NCBI GenBank assembly: GCA_030616775.1
Contig: JAUWWQ010000007.1
Location: 42,333-106,332 of the forward strand
Length of the DNA: 64,000 nt
Source: Planctomycetota bacterium
GTDB lineage: Bacteria > Planctomycetota > Phycisphaerae > UBA1845
Direction of reading: 5' to 3'
Below are positions 54,808 to 63,962 of this stretch, one piece after another. Every line of letters begins with the position of its first letter. The first letter of the stretch is position 1. Position numbers and translations under genes: made by a program. The notes under the pieces were generated by a model. It was not told the DNA's origin, did not search any database, and saw only the letters and a program-made list of their open reading frames with translations.

Positions 54808-56133
54808 ATGGCAGACGACGTAGTCATTACCGGGATGGGGATCGTGTCGCCCATCGGTTGTGGAGAAGCGGCATTTTGGGATGCGCTTCGTCAGGGGCGG
54901 TCCGGGGCCGGACCGGTCGATGGTCTGGATACCTCCCAACTGACACGGAAGATCGCCTGTCAGGTTCGTCAGCCCATTGATGTCGAGCACAGGGAGCGGT
55001 CTTCCGACGATGAATTGAGTCCCCCACCTCTAAAGAGGCGGGGCACCCCACTGGGACGGGCGTCGCAACTTGCCGTGGCGGCTTCGCGTGAGGCTGTGAG
55101 AGACGCCGGCGTCGTGCCTGCCGCACTCCGCGAACAGCGCACGGCTGTCATCATCGGCACCACGATGGGGGAGACGGACTTTATCGAGGAACGGCTCTCC
55201 GCGCCCGACTCGGAATGGCTGTCGCCGGATCACATGAAGTGGATCGTCAGCGGTCGTCCGGGATGCATCACGCGGAACGTGCAGGTGGATCTGATGAGTC
55301 CCTCGCGGTTACCCGAGTCGGTGGGCGACGAAACAGGGGCACGCCGATCCGCGCAGACTAAAGCCTGCGGCTCGGGGAAGGCCTGCGGCCCGGCGATCGA
55401 TCTTTACGGTGCGTGCGCCGCCGGCAACATGGCCATCGCCAAGGCGCGGCGTCAACTCCTCGAGGGTCGCTGCGACATGGCCCTTGCCGGAGGTTCGGAC
55501 GGCTTCAGCCGGCTGGCGTTCATCGGCTTCATGCGGCTTCGGGCCATGGCCGCCGAGGTGTGCAGACCCTTCGACGAGAAGCGTGACGGGCTGCTGGTCG
55601 GCGAAGGGGCGGTGATATTCGTAATGGAGCGGGAGTCCTCCGCCAAGGCTCGCGGTGCACCCATCCGGGCTCGTGTCAAAGGTGCCGGCATAACGTGCGA
55701 GGACTATCACCCCACGAGACCTCATCCAGAAGGCGACGGCCTGACCCGGGCAATCCAGGAGGCACTTCGCGACGCCGGAATGAGCCCTTCCGACGTCGAT
55801 TACGTCTGTGCTCACGGCACGGGAACGCCACACAACGACGCCATCGAGGTAAAGGTAATGGAGAATTGCTTCCCGGAGGGCGTCAGCTTCAGCTCGATCA
55901 AGGCCCTTACCGGCCATACGATGGGTGCGGCTGCGGCGATGGAGACCGCATGTTGTGTGCTCAGCCTCCAGCACCAGGAGTTGATCCCCACCTGGCACCT
56001 CGATAACGTACTCCAACCCTGTGCGCTGGACGCGATCCAGGGTGCCGTGAGGCCCGCCCGAGTCCGCTGCGTGGTCAATAATTCCGCGGGTTTCGGCGGG
56101 TATAACGCCAGTATAATCCTCGCGATTGCGTGA
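54808..56133 (+). CDS. Beta-ketoacyl-ACP synthase (KAS II-like)
   Basis: 441 aa from ATG 54808. Condensing enzyme with the complete Cys-His-His triad: Cys203 in YGACAAGNMAIA, His in VCAHGTGTPHNDAIE, His in KALTGHTMGAAAAM. The N-terminus DDVVITGMGIVSPIGCG is typical. Two segments look inserted: residues about 72-79 (PPLKRRGT, from a palindrome at 55022-55043) and about 180-194 (ARRSAQTKACGSGKA, from a palindrome at 55349-55390). The second lies just before the active-site Cys. Probably works with the ACP and the next ketosynthase; the product is unknown. Confidence 0.9.
   Translation: MADDVVITGMGIVSPIGCGEAAFWDALRQGRSGAGPVDGLDTSQLTRKIACQVRQPIDVEHRERSSDDELSPPPLKRRGTPLGRASQLAVAASREAVRDAGVVPAALREQRTAVIIGTTMGETDFIEERLSAPDSEWLSPDHMKWIVSGRPGCITRNVQVDLMSPSRLPESVGDETGARRSAQTKACGSGKACGPAIDLYGACAAGNMAIAKARRQLLEGRCDMALAGGSDGFSRLAFIGFMRLRAMAAEVCRPFDEKRDGLLVGEGAVIFVMERESSAKARGAPIRARVKGAGITCEDYHPTRPHPEGDGLTRAIQEALRDAGMSPSDVDYVCAHGTGTPHNDAIEVKVMENCFPEGVSFSSIKALTGHTMGAAAAMETACCVLSLQHQELIPTWHLDNVLQPCALDAIQGAVRPARVRCVVNNSAGFGGYNASIILAIA
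55022..55043. repeat. Palindrome inside the first ketosynthase gene
   Basis: CCCCACCTC-TAAA-GAGGCGGGG: a 9-bp stem with one mismatch. It is in frame and encodes an SPPPLKRRG-like insertion relative to usual KAS sequences. Confidence 0.6.
55345..55391. repeat. GCCGCGGGCT-family repeat inside the first ketosynthase gene
   Basis: CCGCGCAGACTAAAGCCTGCGG (55349-55370), as CCGCGCAG-ACTAAAG-CCTGCGG, followed by CTCGGGGAAGGCCTGCGG. It is the same type as the intergenic copies at 14331-14416, where GAGCCGCAG and GACT also occur. In frame; adds about 15 residues. Confidence 0.7.
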
Positions 56134-56163
56134 TCCGGCAGGAACCGGCATCCTAGGGCGTCT

Positions 56164-56237
56164 GAGCCGCAGGCTTTCCCGGCGCGCCGGGACGCGGACA
56201 TCGACACGGCGTCAAAGCCGCGGCTTGCGTAAGCCGC
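56164..56237. repeat. Palindromic repeats between the two ketosynthase genes
   Basis: GAGCCGCAGGCTT then the perfect palindrome TCCCGGCGCGCCGGGA (56177-56192) and CGCGGACATC. A second stem GCGGCTT-GCGT-AAGCCGC lies at about 56220-56237. The first block matches, on the other strand, the repeat inside the KS-beta-like gene (58505-58545). Confidence 0.7.
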
Positions 56238-56280
56238 GTGGCGGAGCGTCTTGGATAGGATAGGGATATTGGGTTCTGAT

Positions 56281-57537
56281 ATGCATGATGTGGTCATCAC
56301 CGGTGTCGGGCCGGTCACTTCCATAGGCGTGGGCTGCGAGGCATTTTGGGCTTCGCTTGCCCAAGGCCGGTCGAGTATTGGGCGGCGGAAGCTCCAGGTC
56401 GATATTGGCCGGATCGAGGAACTGCCGCTGGCCTCGATGCCGGAGAGTGCTGACATACCGGGCCTCGATGTCCATCTGGCGTTTCTGGCGGGACAGGATG
56501 CCGAAGGGTACCGGGACCTGGCCTACGCCCTCTTGGCCATCGAGCTGGCGCTCGCCGACGCCGGGCTCGAGTATGACCATGACCACAATTCGATCGGGGT
56601 GATCCAGGCCTTCGAGGCCCCGGGTGTAGAGCGGACGGTATGCCGGCTGTTCGAGCTGCTCACGTCTCCGATCCCTACCGATCGGCCGCCACCGGTCTAT
56701 GAGCTCCTGGCTCCCTACTTTTACAACATGCAGCCCTTTATGTACGTGCACCTGGCGGCCAAGGCCTTCGGCTGCCGGGGTTACTCGACCAGCGTTCACA
56801 ACGCTTGCTCGTCCGGCGCATCAGCCATCGAGGTGGCGGCTCAGCGTATCCGCTCGGGACAGGCCGATGTCATGATCGTGGTCGGCGGCGAAGCATTCGA
56901 CACCGGCGTTCGGCTGGAGTGGTTCCGCCGACTCAACCTGTACGCCTGTGATGAGCGGATGCGTCCGTTCGACGCCCAGTCCTCGGGTTTCTACGTCGGG
57001 GAGGGCGCGGGAGCGATTGTCCTGGAATCCGCATCGCACGCAGCCCGGCGCGGTACGAATGTCTACGCCAAGTACCTGGGCGGGGCGTTCGCCCACCAGG
57101 GTTGGAAGCAGGTGATCCCGGACGTCCGCTCAGCCCGCCTGCGCGATGTTATCATCCAAGCGATGGATGCCACTGGTGTGTCAGTAAGCGATCTGGATCT
57201 TGTCGTCCCACACGGGGCAAGCACCCAGTTGTCCGACGGCTACGAGGCCAAGTGTCTTGCCCAGGCCATGAAGGGCAAACGGGAACATGCCGTCGCTACC
57301 GTGTTCAAGCCCTACGTCGGTCACATGCTCGCGGCCTGCAGCCTTATCGAGACGGTCTGCGCGCTGCTTTCGATCAGGCATCAGTACGTCCCGGCGACAC
57401 TTCGCAGCGACCCGGAGCGTTCCCAGCTCCCGGTCCCATTGGCGACCACGCCGATTGAACGCCCGGTTAGAACGGTGCTCAAGCTTTCAACCGGCTTTAC
57501 CGGCCACGACGCCGCATCCCTGTTCAGTACGGCTTAG
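56281..57537 (+). CDS. Second beta-ketoacyl-ACP synthase
   Basis: 418 aa from ATG 56281 (the frame is open to a TTG at 56251). Thiolase-fold ketosynthase with active-site Cys176 in SVHNACSSGASAIEVAA, His in VVPHGASTQLSDGYE and His in FKPYVGHMLAACSLIE. It is only distantly like the first KAS (VHLAAKAFGCRGYSTS before the Cys, and a closing KLSTGFTGHDAASLF), suggesting different chain or substrate specificity. Stop codons overlap with the convergent KS-beta-like gene. Confidence 0.88.
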   Translation: MHDVVITGVGPVTSIGVGCEAFWASLAQGRSSIGRRKLQVDIGRIEELPLASMPESADIPGLDVHLAFLAGQDAEGYRDLAYALLAIELALADAGLEYDHDHNSIGVIQAFEAPGVERTVCRLFELLTSPIPTDRPPPVYELLAPYFYNMQPFMYVHLAAKAFGCRGYSTSVHNACSSGASAIEVAAQRIRSGQADVMIVVGGEAFDTGVRLEWFRRLNLYACDERMRPFDAQSSGFYVGEGAGAIVLESASHAARRGTNVYAKYLGGAFAHQGWKQVIPDVRSARLRDVIIQAMDATGVSVSDLDLVVPHGASTQLSDGYEAKCLAQAMKGKREHAVATVFKPYVGHMLAACSLIETVCALLSIRHQYVPATLRSDPERSQLPVPLATTPIERPVRTVLKLSTGFTGHDAASLFSTA

Positions 57538-58649
57538 CCTGACGCAGGGATGGTGATTTCAAGTGTGGTTCGGTGGGCGCCGTCGGCGTCGGCTATGATG
57601 AGCGCCGGAATCGGTCCCTCGGCCGTGGACAACTCGCCTACCGTGATTCGTCCGGTGGACACGGAAGTCACCTCGGAAGCGTTAATCAGCGGTACCTCAC
57701 GCTGCTGGGCGGCCCCAATGGCTGCGGCCACAGCGGCCGGCCCGGATGCTCCCAGGCATCGCCCGATCCAATGCTCGATCAAGATCGCTCCAAGGTATCG
57801 GCAGCCGGCGACCGACAGGATCGGGGATCCGCCGGCTTCACCCTTGCCGGTGGCATCGTTCGGCCTTACGGCCATGGTCCGTTCGCCGAGGTGCCCCCAA
57901 CGCGTTACACTTGCGAGCGGCGGGGCGTTTCGGGCGGTCGCGTGACCGGATCGCTCGAGTACGAAAAGGCATGACCCTTCACTGAGGACCTCGCCGGGCC
58001 CGGCAAGGCTCCCAGCGAGCGGCTTGGATAACCGCTCGGTTCCACCGGCGAAAGCCACGTCCGCCCCGCCGGCGGTGATGAAGCCGCATGCCTCCACAAT
58101 GGCGTCCAGGCCCGAAGCACCTCCGGTTGCCAGCGTGACGTTGGGTCCGCGGATCTTGAAACCGCGGGACAGGGCACCGGCGATGTAGTTCCCGACGGTC
58201 TGTGGGAAATGGATCGGGCTGACGAAGCGGGAAGATTGCTCACGGACCTCGCAGGCAAAGTCGATCATCCCCAACTGGCCTGCCAGCCCGCAGCCAAGGG
58301 CGAGGCCGACTCGGGCGGCGTCAAGCGACTCGATTTGCAGGGAAGCATTCCGGCACGCGTGCACCAGCGCCGCCGCCGTCATCCACGCGCCCTTATCCAG
58401 TTTGAGTTCCCTGGCGAAATCCGGGTAATCATTAACCCACTCGTCGGGCACCGCCCGGAAACCCAGGTCGCTTGGCGGCTCGCGGGACTCAGTCGACGCG
58501 GTCGTCCGCGTCCCGGCGCGCCGGGAAAGCCCGCGGCTCGGACAGGCGGCGGTCAACACCTCGGCGATCGAGCCGGCCGCAAAGGGTGTAACCCATCCAC
58601 AACCTGTGAGAACAACCTGATTGTCGGCCGACACAGCCATGTTAGTCAT
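57534..58649 (-). CDS. Ketosynthase-like protein without active-site cysteine (KS-beta/CLF-like)
   Basis: 371 aa. The fold is that of a KAS: NQVVLTGCGWVTPFAAGS, GLALGCGLAGQLGMIDF, HFPQTVGNYIAGALSRGFKIRGPNVTLATGG. The active-site Cys position is Gly177 (LATGGASGLDAI), and the two catalytic His motifs are missing; the C-terminus is also short. Like the chain-length factor of type II polyketide synthases, it may pair with an active ketosynthase and set product length. CLF proteins usually have Gln at the Cys site, so this is a divergent case. Residues 38-52 (ACPSRGLSRRAGTRT) come from a palindromic repeat. Confidence 0.8.
   Translation of the reverse strand: MTNMAVSADNQVVLTGCGWVTPFAAGSIAEVLTAACPSRGLSRRAGTRTTASTESREPPSDLGFRAVPDEWVNDYPDFARELKLDKGAWMTAAALVHACRNASLQIESLDAARVGLALGCGLAGQLGMIDFACEVREQSSRFVSPIHFPQTVGNYIAGALSRGFKIRGPNVTLATGGASGLDAIVEACGFITAGGADVAFAGGTERLSKPLAGSLAGPGEVLSEGSCLFVLERSGHATARNAPPLASVTRWGHLGERTMAVRPNDATGKGEAGGSPILSVAGCRYLGAILIEHWIGRCLGASGPAAVAAAIGAAQQREVPLINASEVTSVSTGRITVGELSTAEGPIPALIIADADGAHRTTLEITIPASG
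58505..58545. repeat. Palindromic repeat inside the KS-beta-like gene
   Basis: Perfect palindrome TCCCGGCGCGCCGGGA (58511-58526) followed by AAGCCCGCGGCTCGGAC. Same element as 56164-56200 in opposite orientation. In frame within residues 35-48 of the KS-like protein. Confidence 0.75.
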
Positions 58650-58918
58650 CCCCTATTTGGGCACATCCAAACCGTGCGGATCGTCTATGTAGCATGCTAA
58701 AGCACCTGTTTGTCAAGCCGCCTTGCTCAAATAATCGCCGGTAAGGCCTGCTCGACAGACGCCCGACCGCAGAATCCGCGCCCCGCCGCCCGGATATGGT
58801 GATATCGCGTAGGCGGAGGATATCCTGGATTTTTCGCTGGCATTATCACGGCATCGCCCTTATCCTGCCGCACTTGGCGAGTGGATAGGTTATGTTCAGA
58901 TCAAACGGAGGTATCAGC

Positions 58919-59488
58919 ATGAACACCGTACGAACTTTGGCAGCGTTCCTTGTGCCGGCAGTCGTCCTTATGTCGTCCGGCTGTGCCGCCTCGAAGGTGA
59001 ATTTCGCCGACATCCAGCGCCCGCCGCGAGCATCCGAGCTCAGTGCCTATGATGTCTTCATCGGGCAGTGGAACTGGGAGGCCGAAATGCTCAACGCCGA
59101 AGAGGCGGACAAGAACTGGACCGGGACGGCCGAATGGAAGTGGACCCTGGACGGTCGTACCTTAAACGGCTCCATGTCGGCCCAGAGTGGACAGACCCAA
59201 TTCGAGACCGCCGGCGTATGGAGCTGGCATCCCAAGACCAAGAAGTACATCTGGTGGATGTTCAACAACTGGGGCTACCCGCAACAGGGCACAGCCCGTT
59301 ACGACGCGGACGCCAAGTGCTGGCGTATGGACTACAAGAGCGTCGGACTTGACGGCACCACCAGCTACGGCCGCTACCACATGACAGTTCTCGACAAGGA
59401 CACCCTCGATTGGCGAATGGAGGAGTGGGCCGACGGACTCCACCTCGTCAAGAAAATGGACATGAAGGGCACTTATAAGCGCAAGTAG
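58919..59488 (+). CDS. DUF1579-like lipoprotein
   Basis: 189 aa from ATG 58919, GGAGG 7 bases upstream. Lipoprotein signal RTLAAFLVPAVVLMSSGC, lipobox SSGC. The rest is a small beta-barrel-like domain: YDVFIGQWNWEAEML, WTGTAEWKWTLDGRTLNGSM, GVWSWHPKTKKYIWWMFNNWG and DTLDWRMEEWADGLHLVKKM. This follows the DUF1579 pattern (protein of unknown function with lipocalin-like repeats). Its own leader; no operon partner. Role unknown. Confidence 0.75.
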   Translation: MNTVRTLAAFLVPAVVLMSSGCAASKVNFADIQRPPRASELSAYDVFIGQWNWEAEMLNAEEADKNWTGTAEWKWTLDGRTLNGSMSAQSGQTQFETAGVWSWHPKTKKYIWWMFNNWGYPQQGTARYDADAKCWRMDYKSVGLDGTTSYGRYHMTVLDKDTLDWRMEEWADGLHLVKKMDMKGTYKRK

Positions 59489-59867
59489 TGCTCCATCAGT
59501 TGACGCGCTGACATCGGCATATCGCCTGAAAGCTTTGCCGCATACAACGGCGAGGGGATAGCGTGCGCAGGCACGGGCTGTGGCCGTGCAATCGGTACGA
59601 AAGTTCGTTGGGCTGCCCGCGTCGCGTCACTATCACAGGAAGCGCAGTAAACTCACCGCTACCCGCATTGCCCCCAGTCGCGTAGCGGATTTTACTTACT
59701 TTTTTGGCTTTTTGTGTTGCACTGGCGCCAAAAGAAGCTATACTTGCAAACTGCACTTATTGGACGACACGGCCGGAGAGGGGCGGGAGGTGGTGGTGCA
59801 CCCACGCCAAGTTTCGACAAGGTCTTTGAAGCCGTGCGAGCACATCGCACTAGAGGAGGCTTCGGTT
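59489..59867. other. Spacer before the giant beta-helix gene, no gene seen
   Basis: The downstream frame is open from 59580, but a signal peptide and good ribosome site place the start at 59868. AT-rich runs (TTTACTTACTTTTTTGGCTTTTT) near 59690-59715 may belong to a promoter region. Confidence 0.45.
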
Positions 59868-62800
59868 ATGTGTTGCATAAACCGAACTCGAACGCTGTTT
59901 TGGCTCCTTCCCTGCGTGCTGATCGCGGCCGGGGCCGCACACGCCCAGACGACTTACTACGTCGACGACGGTGGTGCCAGTACGACCTGCACCGGTTGGG
60001 ACGATGCGTGCCCTGATTTACAGACCGCCCTGGGCCTGGCCGTCAGTGGCGATCAGATCTGGGTGGCGACCGGCACCTATGTGGGGAACTTCACGCTCGC
60101 CTTGGGAGTTGAGTTGTACGGCGGTTTCGTCGGAAACGAGACCGAGCTTACCCAGCGCGACTGGGAGGCGAACGCGACGATCCTCGACGGCAATCACAGT
60201 GGTACTGTGGTCACCTCACCTTCCGGGGCGACGGCAACGACCCGTGTCGACGGCTTCACAATTACCAACGGTATCGGCGGTGACGGCGGCGGGCTGTACC
60301 TGTTGCGCTCCTCCCCGACGATCGCCAACAACACGATCACCGGCAACCACGCCCCGTGCGGCGCCGGGCTCTACCTGCTCGACTCCTATCCGACAATCGC
60401 CAACAACACGATCGTGGGCAACAGCGCCCTCTCCATAGGCGGCGGGCTGTACCTGTTGGACTCCTCCCCGACGATCACCAACAACACGATCACAGGCAAC
60501 GAGGCCTACGAAGGCGGCGGACTGTACCTTCGCGACTACTCCTCCCCGATGATTGCCGACAACACGATCACGGCCAACCGCGCCTCCTTCACCGGTGGCG
60601 GGCTGTATGTGGAATCCTCCTCACCGACGATTGCCAACAACACGATCACCGGCAACAACGCCGACGACTACGGCGGCGGGCTGTACCTGCACGACTCCTC
60701 CCCCACGATCGCGAACAACACAATCACGGCCAACGGCGCCCTCTGGGGTGGCGGGTTGTACCTCAAGCAGTCCTCCCCGACGATCGCCAACAACACAATC
60801 ACCGGCAACAACGCCTCCGGCGGCGGCGGGCTGTACCTGCGGTACTCCTCCCCGACGATCGCGAACAACACAATCACCGCCAACGGCGCCTGCTGGGGTG
60901 GCGCGCTGTACCTCTGGGAGTCCTCCCCGACGATTGCCAACAACACGATCACCGGCAACAGCGCCTCCTCGGCCGGCGGTGGGCTGTACCTGTACTGGGA
61001 CTCCTCCCCGACGATCGCGAACACGATCGTCGCGTTCAACTCGTCCGGGATTTTCCGCGACACTGGCACGCCGACCCTGCGGTACAACTGCGTCTTCGGC
61101 AACACGGAGTACGACTACTACGGCGTCACCGATCCCACCGGGACGGACGGCAACATCTCCACCGACCCGCGGCTTGCCGACCCGCGCTACGGCAACGTCC
61201 ACATTCAGCCGGACTCACCCTGCGTGAACTCCGGAAGCAACGCCGACGCGTTCGGTGATTTCGACATGGACAACGAGCTGCGTATCCAGCGTGGAACGGT
61301 AGACATCGGCGCCGATGAATCGGATGGCACGGTGTGGCCGGCGGGCCCTTACGTCACGATACGCGTCAGCCCCGCGGGGGACGACGCCAACGACGGCTCG
61401 TCCTGGGCCTTAGCCAAGCGTACGGTACAGGCGGGCATCGACGCGGCGTCCGCGCTCGGGGGCGAGGTGTGGGTGCAGGGTGGCACATACGAGGAATTCA
61501 TCACGCTCCATCTCTATGCATATGTGTATGGCGGCTTTGCCGGCAGCGAGACGGCGCGGGACGAGCGGGACTGGGATGCCAACGTCACGACCCTGGACGG
61601 GCAGCAGCAAGGCTCGGTAGTGACCGCCGAAGGGGGCTACCGGGTTAACGCCATCGACGGCTTCACCATTACCAACGGGAGCGCTGAGTACGGCGGTGGG
61701 CTAAACCTTCGCTACTCCTCGCCGACGATCGCCAACAACACAATAGCAGGCAACAGCGCCTCCTCCGGCGGCGGCGGGCTGAGCCTGTACCACTCCTCCT
61801 CGACGATCGTGAATAACACGATCACGGCCAACCGCGCCTCCTTCGCCGGTGGCGGGCTGTTCCTGCAGTACTCCTCCGCCACGATCGCAAACAACACGAT
61901 CACGGGCAACAACGCCGACCACTACGGCGGCGGGCTGTTCCTCGAGTACTCCTCCCCGATACTCGGAAACAACACGATCGCGGTCAACAACGCCTTGGTC
62001 GGCGGTGGACTATTCCTCGCGCAAGGCTCTCCCACGATCGCGAACAACGCGATCACCGGCAACAGCGCTCCCCTCGCCGGCGGGCTGGGCCTCTACTACG
62101 ACTCGTCCCCGACGATCGCGAACACGATCGTTGCGTTCAACTCGTCCGGGATTCTCCGCAACACTGGCACGCCGACCCTGCGGTACAACTGCGTCTACGG
62201 CAACACCGCGTACGACTACGACGGCCTCTCGGACCCCACCGGGACTGGCGGCAACATCGCCGCCGACCCAATGTTTGTGCAGAACCCCGACCCCGGCCCA
62301 GACGGCCTGTGGGGGACAGCCGACGATGACCCCGGTGACCTGCCACTCTTGTCCGGCTCACCCTGCATCGACGCCGGTGATAACGACGACGTCCCGCGCG
62401 ACACGCCCGACCTGGACGGTGACTCGGACACGGAGGAACCGCTCCCGCTTGACCTGGGCGGGGGGCCGCGGTTTCTTGATCACCCGACGAGTCCCGATAC
62501 GGGCAACCCTGGTGTGATTGGACCTCCCATCGTTGATATGGGCCCATACGAGAATCCCCGTGACTGCAACGAGAATGGCTACCCGGACGATTGCGACATA
62601 GACTGTGCGGCGCTGGACGGTGCCTGCGACATACCCGGTTGCGGAGCGAGCGGCGACTGCAATGCTAACGCCGTTCCTGATGAGTGCGACATCACCGAAG
62701 AAACGTCCGAAGATCTGGATGTCAACGGTATCCCCGACGAGTGCGAATGTGTGACCATCGCTGAACCGCTTCAGAGACCCGACGGCGAGGCCGGCTACTC

Positions 62801-63455
62801 AAAGAGCCGGTACATCTCGTTTGTCCCAGGCCACCCGGGTGAATTCACGGCCCTGCGAGTCACCTTGTTGGATCTGCCGGCGCCATTTGACATTCATAAC
62901 GGCACCACGATGTGGGTCGCCGAGCCAATCACGGAGGTCAGCGAGAACGCAGGGAAGATTGACCCGGTCGGGGCACCGGGTTTCGGTACGTTCTGGTCTG
63001 CGAAGCTGTCCTGTGATCCGCCCGAGTATCGCGACGACTGGAGCACGAAGAGTCCACTCCACGTTATTGGTGATGCAATCGTGCCCGGCGCAACATATGA
63101 GGTCCAGGCGATCCACGAAACCTGTGATGTGGTCGGCGAACCCAACTATTCTGCTCCGCTAGTTGTCAGCACCAGCCACTGGGGCGATTCGGTGGGGCAT
63201 TGCGCGGTCATTCCGTGCACGCCACCTGAGGGAGTAGTGAACATAACCACGGATGTCACGGCGTGTCTGGACAAGTTCAGAAACTTGGAGGGCGCGGTGC
63301 TAAAGTCCAGGGCTGACATCGAGCCCAACTACCCGGACTGGCTGGTGAACATTGCAGACGTGACGTATGTCCTCGATGCGTTCCGTGGGTTCGCCTATCC
63401 GCCGGCGCAGGCGCCTCCGGCACCTGGCTGGCCCGGACCGGACGGATGCCCGTAA
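59868..63455 (+). CDS. Giant secreted beta-helix protein with duplicated module and dockerin-like C-terminus
   Basis: 1195 aa from ATG 59868; GAGGAGG lies 8 bases upstream. Signal peptide TLFWLLPCVLIAAGAAHAQ. Two copies of one module follow: an opening strand set (YYVDDGGAS... / VRVSPAGDDANDGSSW), coils of SSPTIANNTITGNxAxxxGGGLYL (about 11 in the first module, 7 in the second), and the same cap (SSPTIANTIVAFNSSGI, TGTPTLRYNCV). Then come calcium-type repeats (DCNENGYPDDCDID, DCNANAVPDECDI, DVNGIPDECEC), a beta domain, and a C-terminal KSRADIEPNYPDWLVNIADVTYVLDAFRG dockerin-like motif. Likely a surface-anchored adhesin or matrix protein. Confidence 0.88.
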   Translation: MCCINRTRTLFWLLPCVLIAAGAAHAQTTYYVDDGGASTTCTGWDDACPDLQTALGLAVSGDQIWVATGTYVGNFTLALGVELYGGFVGNETELTQRDWEANATILDGNHSGTVVTSPSGATATTRVDGFTITNGIGGDGGGLYLLRSSPTIANNTITGNHAPCGAGLYLLDSYPTIANNTIVGNSALSIGGGLYLLDSSPTITNNTITGNEAYEGGGLYLRDYSSPMIADNTITANRASFTGGGLYVESSSPTIANNTITGNNADDYGGGLYLHDSSPTIANNTITANGALWGGGLYLKQSSPTIANNTITGNNASGGGGLYLRYSSPTIANNTITANGACWGGALYLWESSPTIANNTITGNSASSAGGGLYLYWDSSPTIANTIVAFNSSGIFRDTGTPTLRYNCVFGNTEYDYYGVTDPTGTDGNISTDPRLADPRYGNVHIQPDSPCVNSGSNADAFGDFDMDNELRIQRGTVDIGADESDGTVWPAGPYVTIRVSPAGDDANDGSSWALAKRTVQAGIDAASALGGEVWVQGGTYEEFITLHLYAYVYGGFAGSETARDERDWDANVTTLDGQQQGSVVTAEGGYRVNAIDGFTITNGSAEYGGGLNLRYSSPTIANNTIAGNSASSGGGGLSLYHSSSTIVNNTITANRASFAGGGLFLQYSSATIANNTITGNNADHYGGGLFLEYSSPILGNNTIAVNNALVGGGLFLAQGSPTIANNAITGNSAPLAGGLGLYYDSSPTIANTIVAFNSSGILRNTGTPTLRYNCVYGNTAYDYDGLSDPTGTGGNIAADPMFVQNPDPGPDGLWGTADDDPGDLPLLSGSPCIDAGDNDDVPRDTPDLDGDSDTEEPLPLDLGGGPRFLDHPTSPDTGNPGVIGPPIVDMGPYENPRDCNENGYPDDCDIDCAALDGACDIPGCGASGDCNANAVPDECDITEETSEDLDVNGIPDECECVTIAEPLQRPDGEAGYSKSRYISFVPGHPGEFTALRVTLLDLPAPFDIHNGTTMWVAEPITEVSENAGKIDPVGAPGFGTFWSAKLSCDPPEYRDDWSTKSPLHVIGDAIVPGATYEVQAIHETCDVVGEPNYSAPLVVSTSHWGDSVGHCAVIPCTPPEGVVNITTDVTACLDKFRNLEGAVLKSRADIEPNYPDWLVNIADVTYVLDAFRGFAYPPAQAPPAPGWPGPDGCP
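60280..61060 (+). repeat. Coding tandem repeats of the beta-helix (first module)
   Basis: About eleven units of 66-75 bp, each with a conserved core like TCCTCCCCGACGATCGCCAACAA. The high DNA identity, beyond what the protein needs, points to recent unit duplication. A second, shorter array of the same units lies at 61700-62110. Confidence 0.8.
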
Positions 63456-63603
63456 CCGGGTGTAACTCGAGGTAGACATACCGAAGGAAGGGCGGGCTTG
63501 GGCGCCGCCATCGAGGTGCTCTGAGCAGACCACCCCCTTTCCCCCAGGCAGCGATTCGAGTTGTGCACTACTTGGACACCCGACAATTCAAGGAGGGCGC
63601 CGC

Positions 63604-63837
63604 TCAGCAAGGCACCAAGCGGGCAACCAGACGAATGAAGAGTTGCTGGTAGGGGTAGCTGCTGGACAAGTAGAGTACCACTCGTCGAACCGAAGTCGTC
63701 ACCCGGGCGGCAACTTTGGATATCTTCAAGCGAATCGTGGTTACCTGAGCACCGGCCAGCTCGGTGCCCCTAAGGCCGATCCGCCGCAAGTGTTCGATCA
63801 GCAGGTAAGCGGCAGAGGCTAAGTTCGAGTTTCGCAC
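63604..63837 (-). pseudogene. IS1380-family transposase, C-terminal remnant
   Basis: About 77 residues: NLASAAYLLIEHLRRIGLRG, TELAGAQVTTIRLKISKVAAR and VRRVVLYLSSSYPYQQLF match the last part of IS1380-type transposases. Upstream on the minus strand the similarity stops (the frame runs only to a TAG at 63898), so the catalytic N-terminal part is missing. Remnant of an insertion sequence next to the giant beta-helix gene. Confidence 0.7.
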
Positions 63838-63962
63838 TTTTCGGAGGCGTTTCGTGAGTCCCGGGTAAACAAGAACGAGCCAACCAGGCGATTCGGTCTA
63901 TGAGCGGAAAGAACCACCCGCATGGAGGCGGGTGGACGACCGAAAGTCCATGGAGGCTCGTA

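Noticed and set aside
60300..62110. Regularly spaced direct repeats that could suggest a CRISPR array
   Set aside because: They are in frame within a 1195-residue protein, units are 66-75 bp with variable parts that fit beta-helix coils, and no cas genes are present.
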